This document shows, piece by piece, positions 44,156 through 55,233 of a stretch of DNA of 64,000 bases. The stretch's first letter is position 1. Each line of letters starts with the position of its first letter. The stretch is taken from positions 1 through 64,000 of the forward strand of contig JBAMJV010002974.1 of NCBI GenBank assembly GCA_037951105.1, written 5' to 3'. This stretch comes from Echinarachnius parma. Taxonomy: Eukaryota; Echinodermata; Echinoidea; Clypeasteroida; Echinarachniidae. Below the pieces are notes generated by a model. The model searched no databases and was not told where the DNA came from. It saw nothing but the letters and a program-made list of their open reading frames with translations. Position numbers and translations under genes: made by a program.

Positions 44156-44629
44156 TTAAAGGGATAGTTGAGTGTTGGTATAGGGGGGCACTTCATAAAA
44201 TATGTTTTTGTGAGATAACGAAAAACTGACTGTCAAATTTGAAAGAACATACAATTTTAATGACAGAACAAATTATTCACCAGGGGATATTTGACTTTTT
44301 ATAAAAAAATTATAATATGCTTAAAGACTACTCTGAAAAAAATCTGAATATGTTTTTAAAAAGTTGTTGATATATTGAATCATTATTTTAACAAAACATT
44401 AAATGCACAATTTGTTATGAAAAATGGCTAAAAACCAATTATTTTTTTAGAGAGCGCCCTCTCAAGTTGTAACGGATCTTTTTGAATGATAACAGGGGTT
44501 TTACTTAGTCGTTTGTAATTGTGTATACTTTTCGAGCATGGTGAAGTTATAACTATTATTTTGTACCGTAATGGTGCAGGTTTTTATTACTAAAGTTAAG
44601 TTTGACCAATACTCAACCTATCCCTTTAA
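44156..44629. mobile_element. TTAAAGGGATAGTTGAGT MITE (in unit B)
   Basis: Duplicate of 39408-39880, with the same ends and interior; one extra C interrupts the right terminal repeat (CTCAACCTATCCC). Confidence 0.85.
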
Positions 44630-45109
44630 CATCTAAGTTATGATATATTCTTTCAAGTGGGAGGTGAAGAAAGAATATTTTCATTTGTTGTGTGGGGCGC
44701 TGTTTCCCAGTACTGTTACTTGCCTCTAACATATGTTATGTAAAATAAAAATACTAGCACATCTTTACACTTTCAGCATCTCTAAGCTCAATTAGAACAT
44801 GTGTATTTTCGAAGTGATACCAGTATGTTGACAAGTCATTGTGACATAATAATAGAATCCCCTCTCTCTCTCTCATTGCGATGTCATAATACAATCTCTC
44901 TTGCAGCGAGTAATATAACACCTGCAATCGATAGCATCGCTTTCAACTTTTGCCATAGGTCTAGACAAAAATTCTCCTAAATCGATATATCGCCGCGGCT
45001 CTTCCGTGTTATATGTTACATGTTACATGTTATGGCAATCACGGTTTTTGAGCCAATCAATGACTCGTATGGCCGGGTGGCTTAGTGAAATTATCGTTAC
45101 CGGCCAGAT

Positions 45110-46880
45110 ACAAGCGCCATTTTAGGCACAGTGCTTCCTGAGGACGTACTGGACGGTATTAGAATAGGAGCCCCCTGCAAATATTTAATTTATACGTGTG
45201 GGGCCGGGGCGCTGTACCAGAGCCCCCACATTAAATGTAGGGTAAAATAGCATTGATTAAACAAGTCAAGCGCCACACAAAAAATGAAATGTACGCTCTT
45301 ATTACCAACCATGTGAAAGAATAACATTTTACTATTATGGGATTATACAAATTTGGCCAGGAAACCACCAACTAATTGATATATTTGCAAAATTATAAAA
45401 ATTGATTTGCTGCAAATCGTACCGCTACGTGCAAAAGACCTCGTGGTCTCCGGTATGCAGGGCTTGTCGATATCTCCAGCCCAGCGCTAGCGGCGCGGGC
45501 AGGTGCGAACGGGCGGTGGATTTATAAATTTCACGGGCGGCTATTGGATTTCTTCCGATATTTCTGCATTTAACGATGCTTAGGTTCGGATTTTACGACA
45601 CAAGCCCTTTTTAAAAGCCCTTTTTAAATACTTATTCAACAATATTGATCAATTAGTTTGGCCAATATAAACCGAACACAAAAAGTAACTTACCCCCTAA
45701 GCAACTGCCCATTATTTCATAACCGATAATTGTTTCAAAATGTCATCTTACCACAATATTGGCACAGTTGTTATGCTCGATATGTGCGAAAATCAGAGAT
45801 ATTCATCACCTTATGGCTGAATGAGCACAGATTAAAGACAAAATGGCCCAATTCAAAAGTCACAAGGTATTGCGCGTGCCTGTACATTGTTGTGAATCAA
45901 CACATGTCATGTGGCGGAATGCATTGATCATGGTTTATGAAACAATGCTGTTTGATATTCCATTCATTTTTATTTTTGTATGGCACATGTGGTAAAATGC
46001 ATTAATTGCAATTGTAAAAAATCGAATTTATTTTTTTTTATTTTTTTATTCTCAATAATTTGTAATGATAATAATACTTTTGCGAATTTTAAAATATGAC
46101 TATTTTTTCGATAAAGTGTGCTCACTCTACCATACTCTCTTATCCCTTTTATATTTACACATTCGAAATTTTGAAACGATTCTTAGTTATGAAATTATGG
46201 GCAATTGCTTAGGGGGTAAGTTACTTTTTGTGTTCGGTTTGGATGTTTTAGTTAACTTTCCCAAAACTGTTATCTGGCTTTAAGCGTGTGGGGCCACCCA
46301 TTAAATATGGGGAGAAACATACTAAAATGGTATTGATTTGTCGTTACACAAGCGCCATTTCGAGCACATGGCTTCTTTTTTAGCTACTGAACTATTATTA
46401 GGGTAGGAGCCTTCGGCAAATATGTTATTCAAGCGCGTGGGGGCTAGGGGGCCGTACCGGAGCCCCCACATACATGTTAGGGTATAATAGCATTGTTGTT
46501 ACACAAGCGCCTTTTGGGGCACAGGGATTCCTTAGGACCCACTGAACAATATTAGGATAAGAGCTCCCGGCAAATATTTCATTTAAGCGTGTGGGGGCCG
46601 GGGGGCGCCGTACCGAAGCCCACACCTTAAATATAGGGTAAAATAGCATTGGTTTATTGTTACACAAGCGCCATGTTATGCACAGGGCTTCCTTAGGACG
46701 ACCTTCTAAACAGTATTAGGGAAGGGGCCAACGGCAAATTTTAAATATAGGTGTGTAGGGTGGGGGTGTAGTACCAAACCCTCCACATTAATATCAGACT
46801 AAATAGCATTAATTGTAGTTATACTGGTGCCATTTTAGGCACAGGGATTCCTTAGGAACTACTGAACAATATTATCACTA
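45110..46880. repeat. 150-base repeat family (CACAAGCGCCATTTTAGGCAC)
   Basis: Units combine ACAAGCGCCATTTTAGGCACAG, GGACGTACTGGACGGTATTAG, GAGCCCCCTGCAAATAT and GTGTGGGGCCGGGG..CCCCCACATTAAAT. Copies start near 45110, 46350, 46500, 46665 and 46825. A single unit also ends duplication unit A (40348-40436). The array is broken by the element at 45238-46283. Confidence 0.75.
45238..46283. mobile_element. Inverted-repeat element inside the 150-base array
   Basis: ACCGAACACAAAAAGTAACTTACC to TTATTTCATAAC (45668-45723) is inverted at 46187-46240 (GTTATGAAATTATGGGCAATTGC to TTTTTGTGTTCGG). The arms are about 60 bases and the loop about 460. Outer edges are inferred from where the 150-base repeat breaks off and resumes. 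No transposase recognised. Confidence 0.5.
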
Positions 46881-47092
46881 TTTATAATTGTAAGTATATA
46901 TTATTTTGTTATTAGTATCACTATTAGAAGTATCGTTTGCATTATTATATAATTACTTCATAAATGTTATACTGCATCAATTTTCGTTTAAATCTTTATT
47001 TTTACTGTTTTTTATTATAATTATTATTGTTGTTTTTTGTTGTGAGAATTTGTTTTGCTAAATTTCCTTTTCTCTTTATTTTATTTTCGCAG

Positions 47093-47148
47093 ACATAGAT
47101 GAATGTGCAAGTTCACCATGCCAGAATGGGGGCACGTGCACTGACCAG
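47093..47148 (+). CDS. Lectin gene exon: EGF domain, first half
   Basis: Acceptor TTATTTTCGCAG, donor CCAG|GTCTGA, 56 bases, phase 1 in and 0 out. It encodes DIDECASSPCQNGGTCTDQ, the N-terminal half of an EGF repeat; the D-I-D-E-C start is the calcium-binding EGF signature. The domain is completed by the exon at 47608. EGF repeats are extracellular protein-interaction modules. The split within an EGF repeat is unusual but phase and cysteine spacing fit exactly. Confidence 0.85.
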
Positions 47149-47607
47149 GTCTGAATGATTTTTGAACGATTTATTCACTCAACAACATGGTAGCAGAATA
47201 CAACAAATTGGAAGCGTACACTATATAAAACATGATAACATTTTCTTTCATTCATTTGTGTTGAGAATATTATGATAAAAATAGAGAGATATACGGGGGG
47301 AGGGTAATATATAGAGAAAGATAGGGGGAAGAGTGAAACATAGATAGAGGGGGAGAGAGGGAAAGGAACATATGCACAGCCTGAAAAGGAAGTGCAATAA
47401 TGACAAATTACAATAATATGAATATGGAGTAGAAACACAGATAATTATCTCGATATTTTTTATTATATGGCAACATTTGATAGAATTGTTTACTTTTATT
47501 TCACATTTGAATTGCTGATCCATCTTTAAAGTTTTGCGTTTCTCCACTAATATTTGTTTGAAATATCCTATTAATATATTGGTTCAAATGGTTTCAATAT
47601 CACTCAG

Positions 47608-47665
47608 GTGAATGGATACATCTGCGCGTGTGCAGCAGGCTATTCTGGAAGCGACTGCCAAACGA
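47608..47665 (+). CDS. Lectin gene exon: EGF domain, second half
   Basis: Acceptor CAATATCACTCAG, donor ACGA|GTGAGT, 58 bases, phase 0 in and 1 out. It encodes VNGYICACAAGYSGSDCQT with the last three EGF cysteines. Joined to 47093-47148 it gives a six-cysteine EGF domain of about 38 residues. Confidence 0.85.
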
Positions 47666-47989
47666 GTGAGTTTATGGAAGTGCGGTTCGTTATTGTTTAT
47701 AAAAATTATAGTGCTTAGTATAGTTATAGTTGTTGATGTTATTATACATTGTCCTTTATATAGTTATTATTAGTTGTGGTAGATTTAAAAAAAGTGTTAT
47801 ACCGTAATTAATGCTATTATCATTTGCATTATACTTATTACTATTTTTGTCATTGTTATTTTGATAATAATGATTATTATTATTATTTGTTTGACTATTA
47901 TACATGTTGTTGTTATTATTATAATCAATATTTGGTAAAAACAAAACAAATGATCATCTTTCTATTTAGAGGGTGTATTCTGAAGTAAA

Positions 47990-48095
47990 ACATTATTTTA
48001 TCTACGTCATATCTACGTCACTAAAATATGTTTTAGCAAATCGCTATTACTTAAGTTTAGTGTAATATTTAACTGACGTAGATATGACGTATGTT
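47990..48095. repeat. Hairpin with CTACGTCATATCTACGTCA arms
   Basis: TCTACGTCATATCTACGTCA near 48001-48020 is mirrored by TGACGTAGATATGACGTA near 48073-48090. A small inverted repeat in the intron before the terminal exon. Confidence 0.7.
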
Positions 48096-48723
48096 TTTTG
48101 CGAGCTGTGTTCATGTGAATTATATTTTGATTTCATCCAAACTTGTCAAGCGTCTTGTTATCGTAATTGTACTTTTGGATGTTTCATTTCGGTCTCAAGA
48201 AATTGAGTAGTCGATTTTGAAATTCTGTGAAGGTGTGCACTGAATTCCAATTACGAGACGCGGACCGGTGTTGAACAAATTTATCCATTTAAGCAATAAA
48301 AAAAACAGCTCCGCGTTGCCAACTTCTGTATGGCGGTGGAGGCCGCAACTTTTTTAACTCTCCACCATTGTTGTATTTTAATGGACCGCACTAATCATAG
48401 CGGGAATATAAACCTAAAAGGCGTATTTCATTACTAGGGCACACTGCTGCTGCAGCTGCTTGATGAACCCTTAGCAATTGTTTTTTTAATATTTAAGATT
48501 TATAATTTGAATTTCATATAAGTGACAACATGAATAAAATACAGCGCCTGCGATTTTCTGTTTTATTAAAATTGATTCATTTATGGATATTCAAGCCGTT
48601 TACGAAGTAGTTTGGATGTGATCTAAAATTGATTTTGTTTCTAAATGCAACATGTGCTCTTGAAGCCTCTGTAGGCTACTCATTTTCCTCCTTATATCAT
48701 TACTTGTTTTTATCGCGCAAAAG

Positions 48724-48983
48724 AACGACGACGCCAGTCAAGCACGTACCAAGCCGCCACGAACGGGCAGAACAAGCTGCTGAGTGGTCAATGCCTCTCC
48801 GATCACGTGCTAAAGATCGTGCCGGCGTTGAGCGAGATCTGGTGCGCCGCGGCGTGCAAGATGGAAGACGCGTGCAAGTCATTCAACTTCATGGGCGGGC
48901 AGTGCCAGCTGAACACACACACCAAGGATGAAGTCGACTCGAAGTACTTCAAACCTGCCAGTGATTGTAAATACTTTGAGTAA
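48724..48983 (+). CDS. Lectin gene terminal exon: PAN/apple-like domain and stop
   Basis: Acceptor candidate TTTTTATCGCGCAAAAG, phase 1 in, open to TAA at 48981-48983 (85 codons). The frame has no ATG near its start, as expected of an internal acceptor. Visible features: LLSGQCLSDHVLK, IWCAAACKMEDACKSFNFMGGQCQLN and a DCKYFE end. The C-x3-C..C-x-SFNF..CQLN pattern is that of PAN/apple-type domains, which mediate protein or carbohydrate contacts. It is the likely C-terminus of the lectin-EGF-PAN protein; no transmembrane segment follows, suggesting secretion. The exon is more GC-rich than its flanks. The exact acceptor could lie slightly downstream. Confidence 0.75.
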
Positions 48984-49055
48984 GAATCGAAGAAAAGATA
49001 CTCAGGTAACATAATGTATTGTCGGAGGACAGATTACACACCTTCATTTCAGTGA

Positions 49056-49078
49056 GGGGGGGGGGGGGGGGGGGGGGT
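49056..49078 (+). repeat. Poly-G run
   Basis: About 21 guanines between the PAN exon and its broken copy. Confidence 0.9.
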
Positions 49079-49125
49079 GTATCATTAATTTAGTCGTATA
49101 ATTGTAAGCCATAACCAAGACGGGT

Positions 49126-49252
49126 GATAGTCGTTCAACTTCATGGGCGGGCAGTGTCTCAGCTCAACACCCACATCAAGGATGAGGTCGACTCGTAATA
49201 CTTCAAACCTGCCAGTGATTGTGAATATTTTGAGTACAAATCCAACTAAAGG
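49126..49252 (+). pseudogene. Broken tandem copy of the PAN exon end
   Basis: CGTTCAACTTCATGGGCGGGCAGTG to AACCTGCCAGTGATTGTGAATA duplicates 48877-48978. Small indels near TGTCTCAGCTC shift the frame and AAG is changed to TAA in TCGTAATAC. Only the last 100 bases or so of the exon are present, so it is a partial duplication, not a second functional exon. Confidence 0.75.
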
Positions 49253-49253
49253 T

Positions 49254-49803
49254 TGACCAGTAACATATTGTCGGATGACAGAGTACAAAACTGAATTTCA
49301 GGGGGAGGAGGTCGAGGTAGTAGCTGTAGTGGTATCGTTGTGAGTCTACGGCCCGATGATACCAACGTTTTGGCAAAAATTAACAAGGTGTAACAATAAA
49401 TATAATTATGACAATATTTGAATGCGTTACAAGATGTTCTCTAATTATATTTCCTTTACTACCATCACCCTGGAATGTTAGCCTACACTAATCAGTTTGC
49501 CATGAACGTATGAAATGTTTACGATTCATTGACATTCAAGCCAATATTAAACGAATGGGTTTTGTTTCACATGATAACGACGTTAACCAGTACCTGTAAG
49601 GATAACAATGTGGGTAAATGAGCAAGCAGTTTCTCGAGGAAGGAAAAAAAAATACAAAATCAATATTATAATTATTTATTTTGTAGTAATACATATCTTT
49701 GTAAATAATCTTTCTAGATGTGAGCAATTGTCCTTAGACCCATAATGTAGAGAAACAGGCGCATAAACGTCTCGCTCGCTACTCACAAAGATTCTAGGTT
49801 TTA
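49254..49803. other. 3' flank of the lectin gene
   Basis: No gene recognised. A short GGGGGAGGAGGTCGAGG purine stretch is near 49302. Otherwise AT-rich. Confidence 0.4.
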
Positions 49804-49804
49804 C

Positions 49805-50367
49805 TTAAAGGGATAGTTGAGTTCTGGTAAGGAGAGTACAGTTTTAGTGAAACTGAATTTTAGTAACCAAAACCTGCATCATTACATTACAAACTAATTG
49901 TTATAACTAGAAAGGAACACAAAATTACAAATGACGTAGTAAAGATCATGTTATCATTCAAAAGAGCCGTTAAAACGTAAGAGGGCGCTCTCTAAACACT
50001 CATCGGTTTCAACCATTTTGAATAAAATATTGTGCATGTGATGCTTTGTTGAAATAGTGATTAGATAGAGAAATAACTAACAACTATTTAAATACCTATT
50101 TTGTAACTTTTTTGAAAAGAGGAAGCATTTTTTTGAATTTTTAACGGCTGGTTCAAAATTCTCTAATAAACCCGGGGCCCCGGGTTTATTACAAATTGTT
50201 ATATCTATGGATATTTCAACCGTTTCTGAACCGATTTTGATCAAACAAAGATGATTTTAGTGTTTAAATATTATGCTCTTTCAAATTTTACACTCAGTTT
50301 TTCATTACCTCACAAACCAATTAAGTAGTCTAGCGCCCTCTCTACCAAAACTCAACTTTCCCTTTAA
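49805..50367. mobile_element. TTAAAGGGATAGTTGAGT MITE
   Basis: Begins TTAAAGGGATAGTTGAGTTC and ends AAAACTCAACTTTCCCTTTAA. It shares its interior with the other copies (GAGGGCGCTCTCTAAAC, CTGAACCGATTTTGATC). Confidence 0.85.
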
Positions 50368-50559
50368 CTCTCAGTTGGACCTAACAATTATTGAAATTTA
50401 AAACCTTGGAATAAAACAAATTAAAAAGGCAAAAAAACAAGTATTTGAGACTTCTAACAAGCAAAAATATATTAATTACTTCAAGGGTCCTTGTAAATTA
50501 CAAATTTAACTGATTATATCAAACTGTATGCCCTTTTCAGAATAACTGCTTCAATTATT

Positions 50560-52620
50560 TTACAAAGAAATTAACGGCTTTCCATAATAATTTGTTCCAA
50601 CTTAGAGTTATGTTCAACTTAGAATCTCTGTGAAACATCTCCCTTGTCTGTATAATATACAATTAGGGTTCGAAATACTATACACAAAGTATCTATTGTG
50701 TTTTGTTTTACAAAGTAGAGATGGGTAGGAACTTGCCGAATTTGGTCCATTTTATCACTTTTTTGTGATAACAAATACAAATAATAAACTTGATTGTTAT
50801 GCATCTTTTGTTTTCGATCTTACATTTAGTATACGCTATTCTGCGCATCGCGTTCAGCAAATAAATAATACCTAAAATGTATTCTCTGTATTATTGCAAA
50901 TTTCTGTTTTACTGTTGTAGATTTGTATGGCATTTTAATAAATATCATCAATGGTAAAAGATGTATGTTGTTCAATATGTGATAACGTGAAACTTTGTAA
51001 GGGTGTAAGTAGTAAAAAAATAAAAAAATAAAAAAAAACATAAAGCATCTTTTTCTGTAAGTCAACTTATAATCTTTACGAAACATCCCTCTGTTCTGTA
51101 TGATATACAACTTTTGTTTGAAATATACGAACATGTAACATTTAGAGATAGGTACGAAATTGCCGATTGTTTTTTTTTGTTGTCCATTTTATCACTGTTT
51201 GTGTTTTTAAAATAGTTGAACGTATAATCACTTGATTCTAATTCAACTTTTTTGTTTCGATCTTACATTAAACATTAAGCTGTTCTGCGCATCATGTACT
51301 CTATACATTATTGCGAATTTCTGTTCCAATGTTGTAGTTGTATAACGTTTTTAAAAATATCAAGTTAAAAGATGTCTGTTGTACAATATGTGATAACGTG
51401 AAACTTTGAAAGGGTGTTAGTAGTAAAAACCGAAAAAAAAACACAAAAAAACATAAAGCATCATTTTCTGCAAGTCAACTTATAATCTTTACGAAACATC
51501 CCTCTGGTCTGTATGATTATACAACTATTGTTTGAAATACACGAAATACCTACTGTTTTCTTGTTAACATGTAACATTTAGAGATAGGTACGAAATTGCC
51601 GATTGTTTTTTTTTTTTTTATGTAATTGAATGTATAGTCACTTGATTCTAATTCAGCTTTTGTTTTCGATCGTACATTAATCATACGCTATTTTGCACAT
51701 CGCGTTAAGCTTAAATAAAACCCCAAAAATGTGCTCTATACATTATTGCGAATTTATGTTTCAATGTTGCAATTTTGTGTAACGTTTTAATAAATATCAT
51801 GTTAAAAGATGTCTGTTGTTCAATATGTGATAACGTAAAAGGGTGTAAGAAATAAGAAAAAAACATAGAGTATCATGGAAGTCAACCATATCTTTGTGTA
51901 ATATGTGATAACGTGACAGGGTGTTAGAAGAGTAAAACAAATAAATGAAATAAATTTTCAAAATCATAGAGCATCATGGAAGTCAACCATATCTTTGTGT
52001 TATATGTGATAACGTGACAGGGTGTTAGAAGTAAAAAATTAAATTAAAAAAAACATAGAGTATCATGGAAGTCAACTTATATCTTTGGTACGAAATTGCT
52101 GATTTTGGTCCATTGTATCACTTTGTTTGTTTAACAATTCTTGAACTCACTCACTTGATTGTAATTCATATTTTGTTTTCGATTACTCAACCTTACTAAT
52201 ACATTACTTTACTTATACTGCGCATTGTGTTATAGTAAGTCTATGTTCTTGTCTTTAAATGTGCACAATTTATAACTGCGAATTTCTGTTTCGGTGTAGT
52301 TCGGTATAACATTTTGATAAATATCATCTTAAAAGTTGTATGTTGTTTAATATGTGACTACGTGAAAGGGTGTTAGTACTTTAAAACAAAATATAAACAA
52401 TTGTTATATATTCTGCGCATCGTGTGTAACTTATAATTATAAGGATTGTACAGTATTTATCATTGCGAGTTTTTGTATCACTGTTGTAGTTTGTAAAACT
52501 TTTAAATAAATATGTTAAAAGATGTTTGGTGTTCAATATGTGATAACGTGAAAAGGTGTTAGTAATACAACAAAAAACGTAAAGCATAGTATAAGTCAGT
52601 GTATGCATTGATATTTAGGC
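50560..52620. repeat. Diverged long-period tandem array
   Basis: Units of several hundred bases containing ATTATTGCGAATTTCTGTTTC, AAAAGATGTATGTTGTTCAATATGTGATAACGTGAAA and GTAAGTCAACTTATAATCTTTACGAAACATCCCTC recur near 50880, 51310, 51740, 52270 and 52470. Shorter sub-units (ATAGAGTATCATGGAAGTCAACC) repeat at about 51864, 51965 and 52057. No coding sequence recognised. Confidence 0.75.
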
Positions 52621-53060
52621 CAACACAACTAGTTTCTCGTCCTGACTGTTTGACAAAAGGAGGAAGGGAAGTTTGTTTTCTTCTTCAAAATGACCAATTC
52701 AATATGGCGGCTGTCTTTTTCCAAAATGGCAGACGGCCTTTCCCAAGATGGAGGACGGCCATTTTCAAAATTGGCGGAGAATGATTTGGTTCCAAAATGT
52801 CACCACTCTTCTAAGACTTACTTTTAACTTATATACGAGACCTATTCAAGTTAGAACACATTTTATCAGTAAAGAAGTGTTGCATACTGGTTATTTCAAT
52901 AAAATAAAGCTATGCTCTCTCTTCTTTCTTCGAAATAAATATTTATTTGATACGGCAGGCAAAATGACACGCGCAAGGACGAGAAACTATTTTATCTTTT
53001 ATATGGCATTATAGGCCATATCGTGAAATTGTTGCATTTTATTGAAACGATATAGTAGGC

Positions 53061-53580
53061 TTAAAGGGATAGTTAAGTTTCGGGCGAACAGAATTTTAGT
53101 AACTAAATTGTATGTTATCAAAAATAACAGTTATAGTACAATAATGCTTGAAGGGACGTAAAGTAAAAAAAAACGGTTACTGTTTTTCATCCAAATAGCA
53201 ACCGTTAACACAAGAGGGCGCCCTCTAGAATATAAAGTTCAAAAATGGTTTTATATGTAAATGTGATGGTTGGGTGAAATAAGTATCCATAAGAGAGGGC
53301 ATCAAGAAAAATTTAAAAGCCATTTTGGTAAATTTTTCAAAAATGTGTAGGATTTTTAATTATTTTATTTAATATATCATTGAATAAAACATGCCCTTAC
53401 TTTTTATTCCGATTAGATATATTTATGGATTTCTTAGCTGCTTCTGAACCGATTGGGGTTAAACAAAGGTGATTATTGCCTTTAAAGTATGTGCTCTTTC
53501 AGAATTTACACTTATTTCGTCATTACCTCCATAAACAAAATATTTCTAGAGGCGCCCATTAAAACTGAACTATCCCTTTA
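53061..53580. mobile_element. TTAAAGGGATAGTTAAGT MITE
   Basis: Begins TTAAAGGGATAGTTAAGTTTC and ends AAAACTGAACTATCCCTTTA, with interior AAGAGGGCGCCCTCTAG. Confidence 0.82.
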
Positions 53581-53677
53581 GATGCATTTGTACTAATTAT
53601 CCAGAAATAGTCAAAATACATTGAATGCTTAGATTTTTGAGGCGTGTGTTTGCATATAAAAATCAAGGTAGTAGAAG

Positions 53678-54207
53678 TTAAAGGGGTAGTACAGTTTTGG
53701 TAAGGCTGAACTTTAGTAATCAAAACCTGAGCAGTAACATTACAAACTAATATTTATAACCCCACCATGCTCGAAAGGTATACAAAAATATACAAACGAC
53801 TAAGTAAAAAGCCTGTTATCATTCAAAAAGCGCCATTAAAACACAAGAGGGCGCTCGATCTCTAATAAGGCATTGGTTTCAACCATTTTCATAAACAATT
53901 ATGCATGTGATGTTTTGTTGAAATAATGATTAAATAGAGAGATCATCAACAACTATTTAAAATCCGCTTTTGAACATTTTTGGAAAAGTGTAAGCATTTT
54001 TTGTATTTTTTCAAAAAATCATCGTATTTATTTGGGGCCCAAATAAATACAATATTTATATGATATTTCAGCCATTTCTGAACCGATTCTGACCGAATAA
54101 AGTTTATTCTGCCATTAAAATTGCATGTTCTTTCAAATTCGACACTCAATTTGTCATTACCTCACGAACAAATTGTGTTGTGCACCAAAACTGAACTACC
54201 CCTTTAA
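53678..54207. mobile_element. TTAAAGGGGTAGTACAGT MITE
   Basis: Begins TTAAAGGGGTAGTACAGTTTTGG and ends CAAAACTGAACTACCCCTTTAA, and includes CACAAGAGGGCGCTCGATC. It lies only 98 bases from the previous copy, in the same orientation. Confidence 0.82.
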
Positions 54208-55233
54208 AATATAGGTGTTTAATTAAGATGGTATTTATGTCGTCAACATTTGTGAAACTGTTTATTTGAATAGTACATTAGTTACGGGTATATCGATTTC
54301 AACCACACAGAAAAGAAACAAAAAATATGCGATGAAATAAATTCAATTTTTATAATATAACTAAATGAATAATGAAAAAACAAGATGTATATCTCTGCCC
54401 AGTTTCATAATTCACTTTAACTGTTACATCCGTCGTCAATAATAATCATGGGCATCTATTGAATGAGTTTTGTATTCAGGTGATTGGAATTTTTGGTTTA
54501 AGTAAATCTGTAATTCAAGCTATACAAATCATCGACAGATCATATATTGGGTTGTATTATGAATAACCTGCACGTTATATGCAATCGTCAATCTAGAAAA
54601 CTAATATAGATTTTAAACAAGGATTGAACACATTTTGTTCCACGTATTTGTGACAAGTCTTTATCGTTTCAATAATATATAAAACCAACACAAAGCATGC
54701 ATTAAAACCAACACACAGCATGCATTATAATGTTTATAGAATATTTTTGTTTAATTAATCCCTGTATAATAATTATGAACATAACAAACAAAATTGCTCT
54801 GATTGATATATAATATATTCAATAGTGATATAATTTTTTTACTCCAGCAGCGCACTAAGTGGAACTGTTTTCCATTTTAAACAATCAAATTTAATCACAG
54901 ATTCGAGCATTAATTAATCACCATATGGAACAAAATACGTGTTAATCAGGTATACACTTTAACATGTCAAATTAATAATGTATGTGTCATTGCTTGCAAT
55001 ATTATTAATGGATCTCGCGCTTTTTGGTAAAATTTGAAAATTTCAAGTGATATGACAACCATGCAATGACCATCGGTGATATAAAGGAAGGGTGAATATG
55101 TCATTAATTGTGGATACCCTTTGTAAGAAATAAAAGTAGAATGTAATGTACAATAGTTGTAATTCTAATCGTTCATTAATGTGTTGTATATGGACATACA
55201 GTCCAAGGGCCCCGTTGGAGACAAAATTACCAT
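54208..55233. other. AT-rich intergenic sequence
   Basis: About 1 kb without recognised genes. One short direct repeat, CAACACAAAGCATGCATTA/CAACACACAGCATGCATTA, lies near 54687 and 54710. Confidence 0.5.

Larger units (their letters stand above)
40751..45195. repeat. Segmental duplication, unit B
   Basis: Direct repeat of 37549-40436 at an offset of about 3.2 kb. It is longer because of a private 2.1 kb insertion at 41791-43876. The shared parts include the mucin-like exon, flanking introns and the MITE. Confidence 0.9.

Noticed and set aside
48629..48931. 100-codon plus-strand frame over the PAN exon
   Set aside because: It is a different frame from the cysteine-patterned PAN reading; its product has no domain features.
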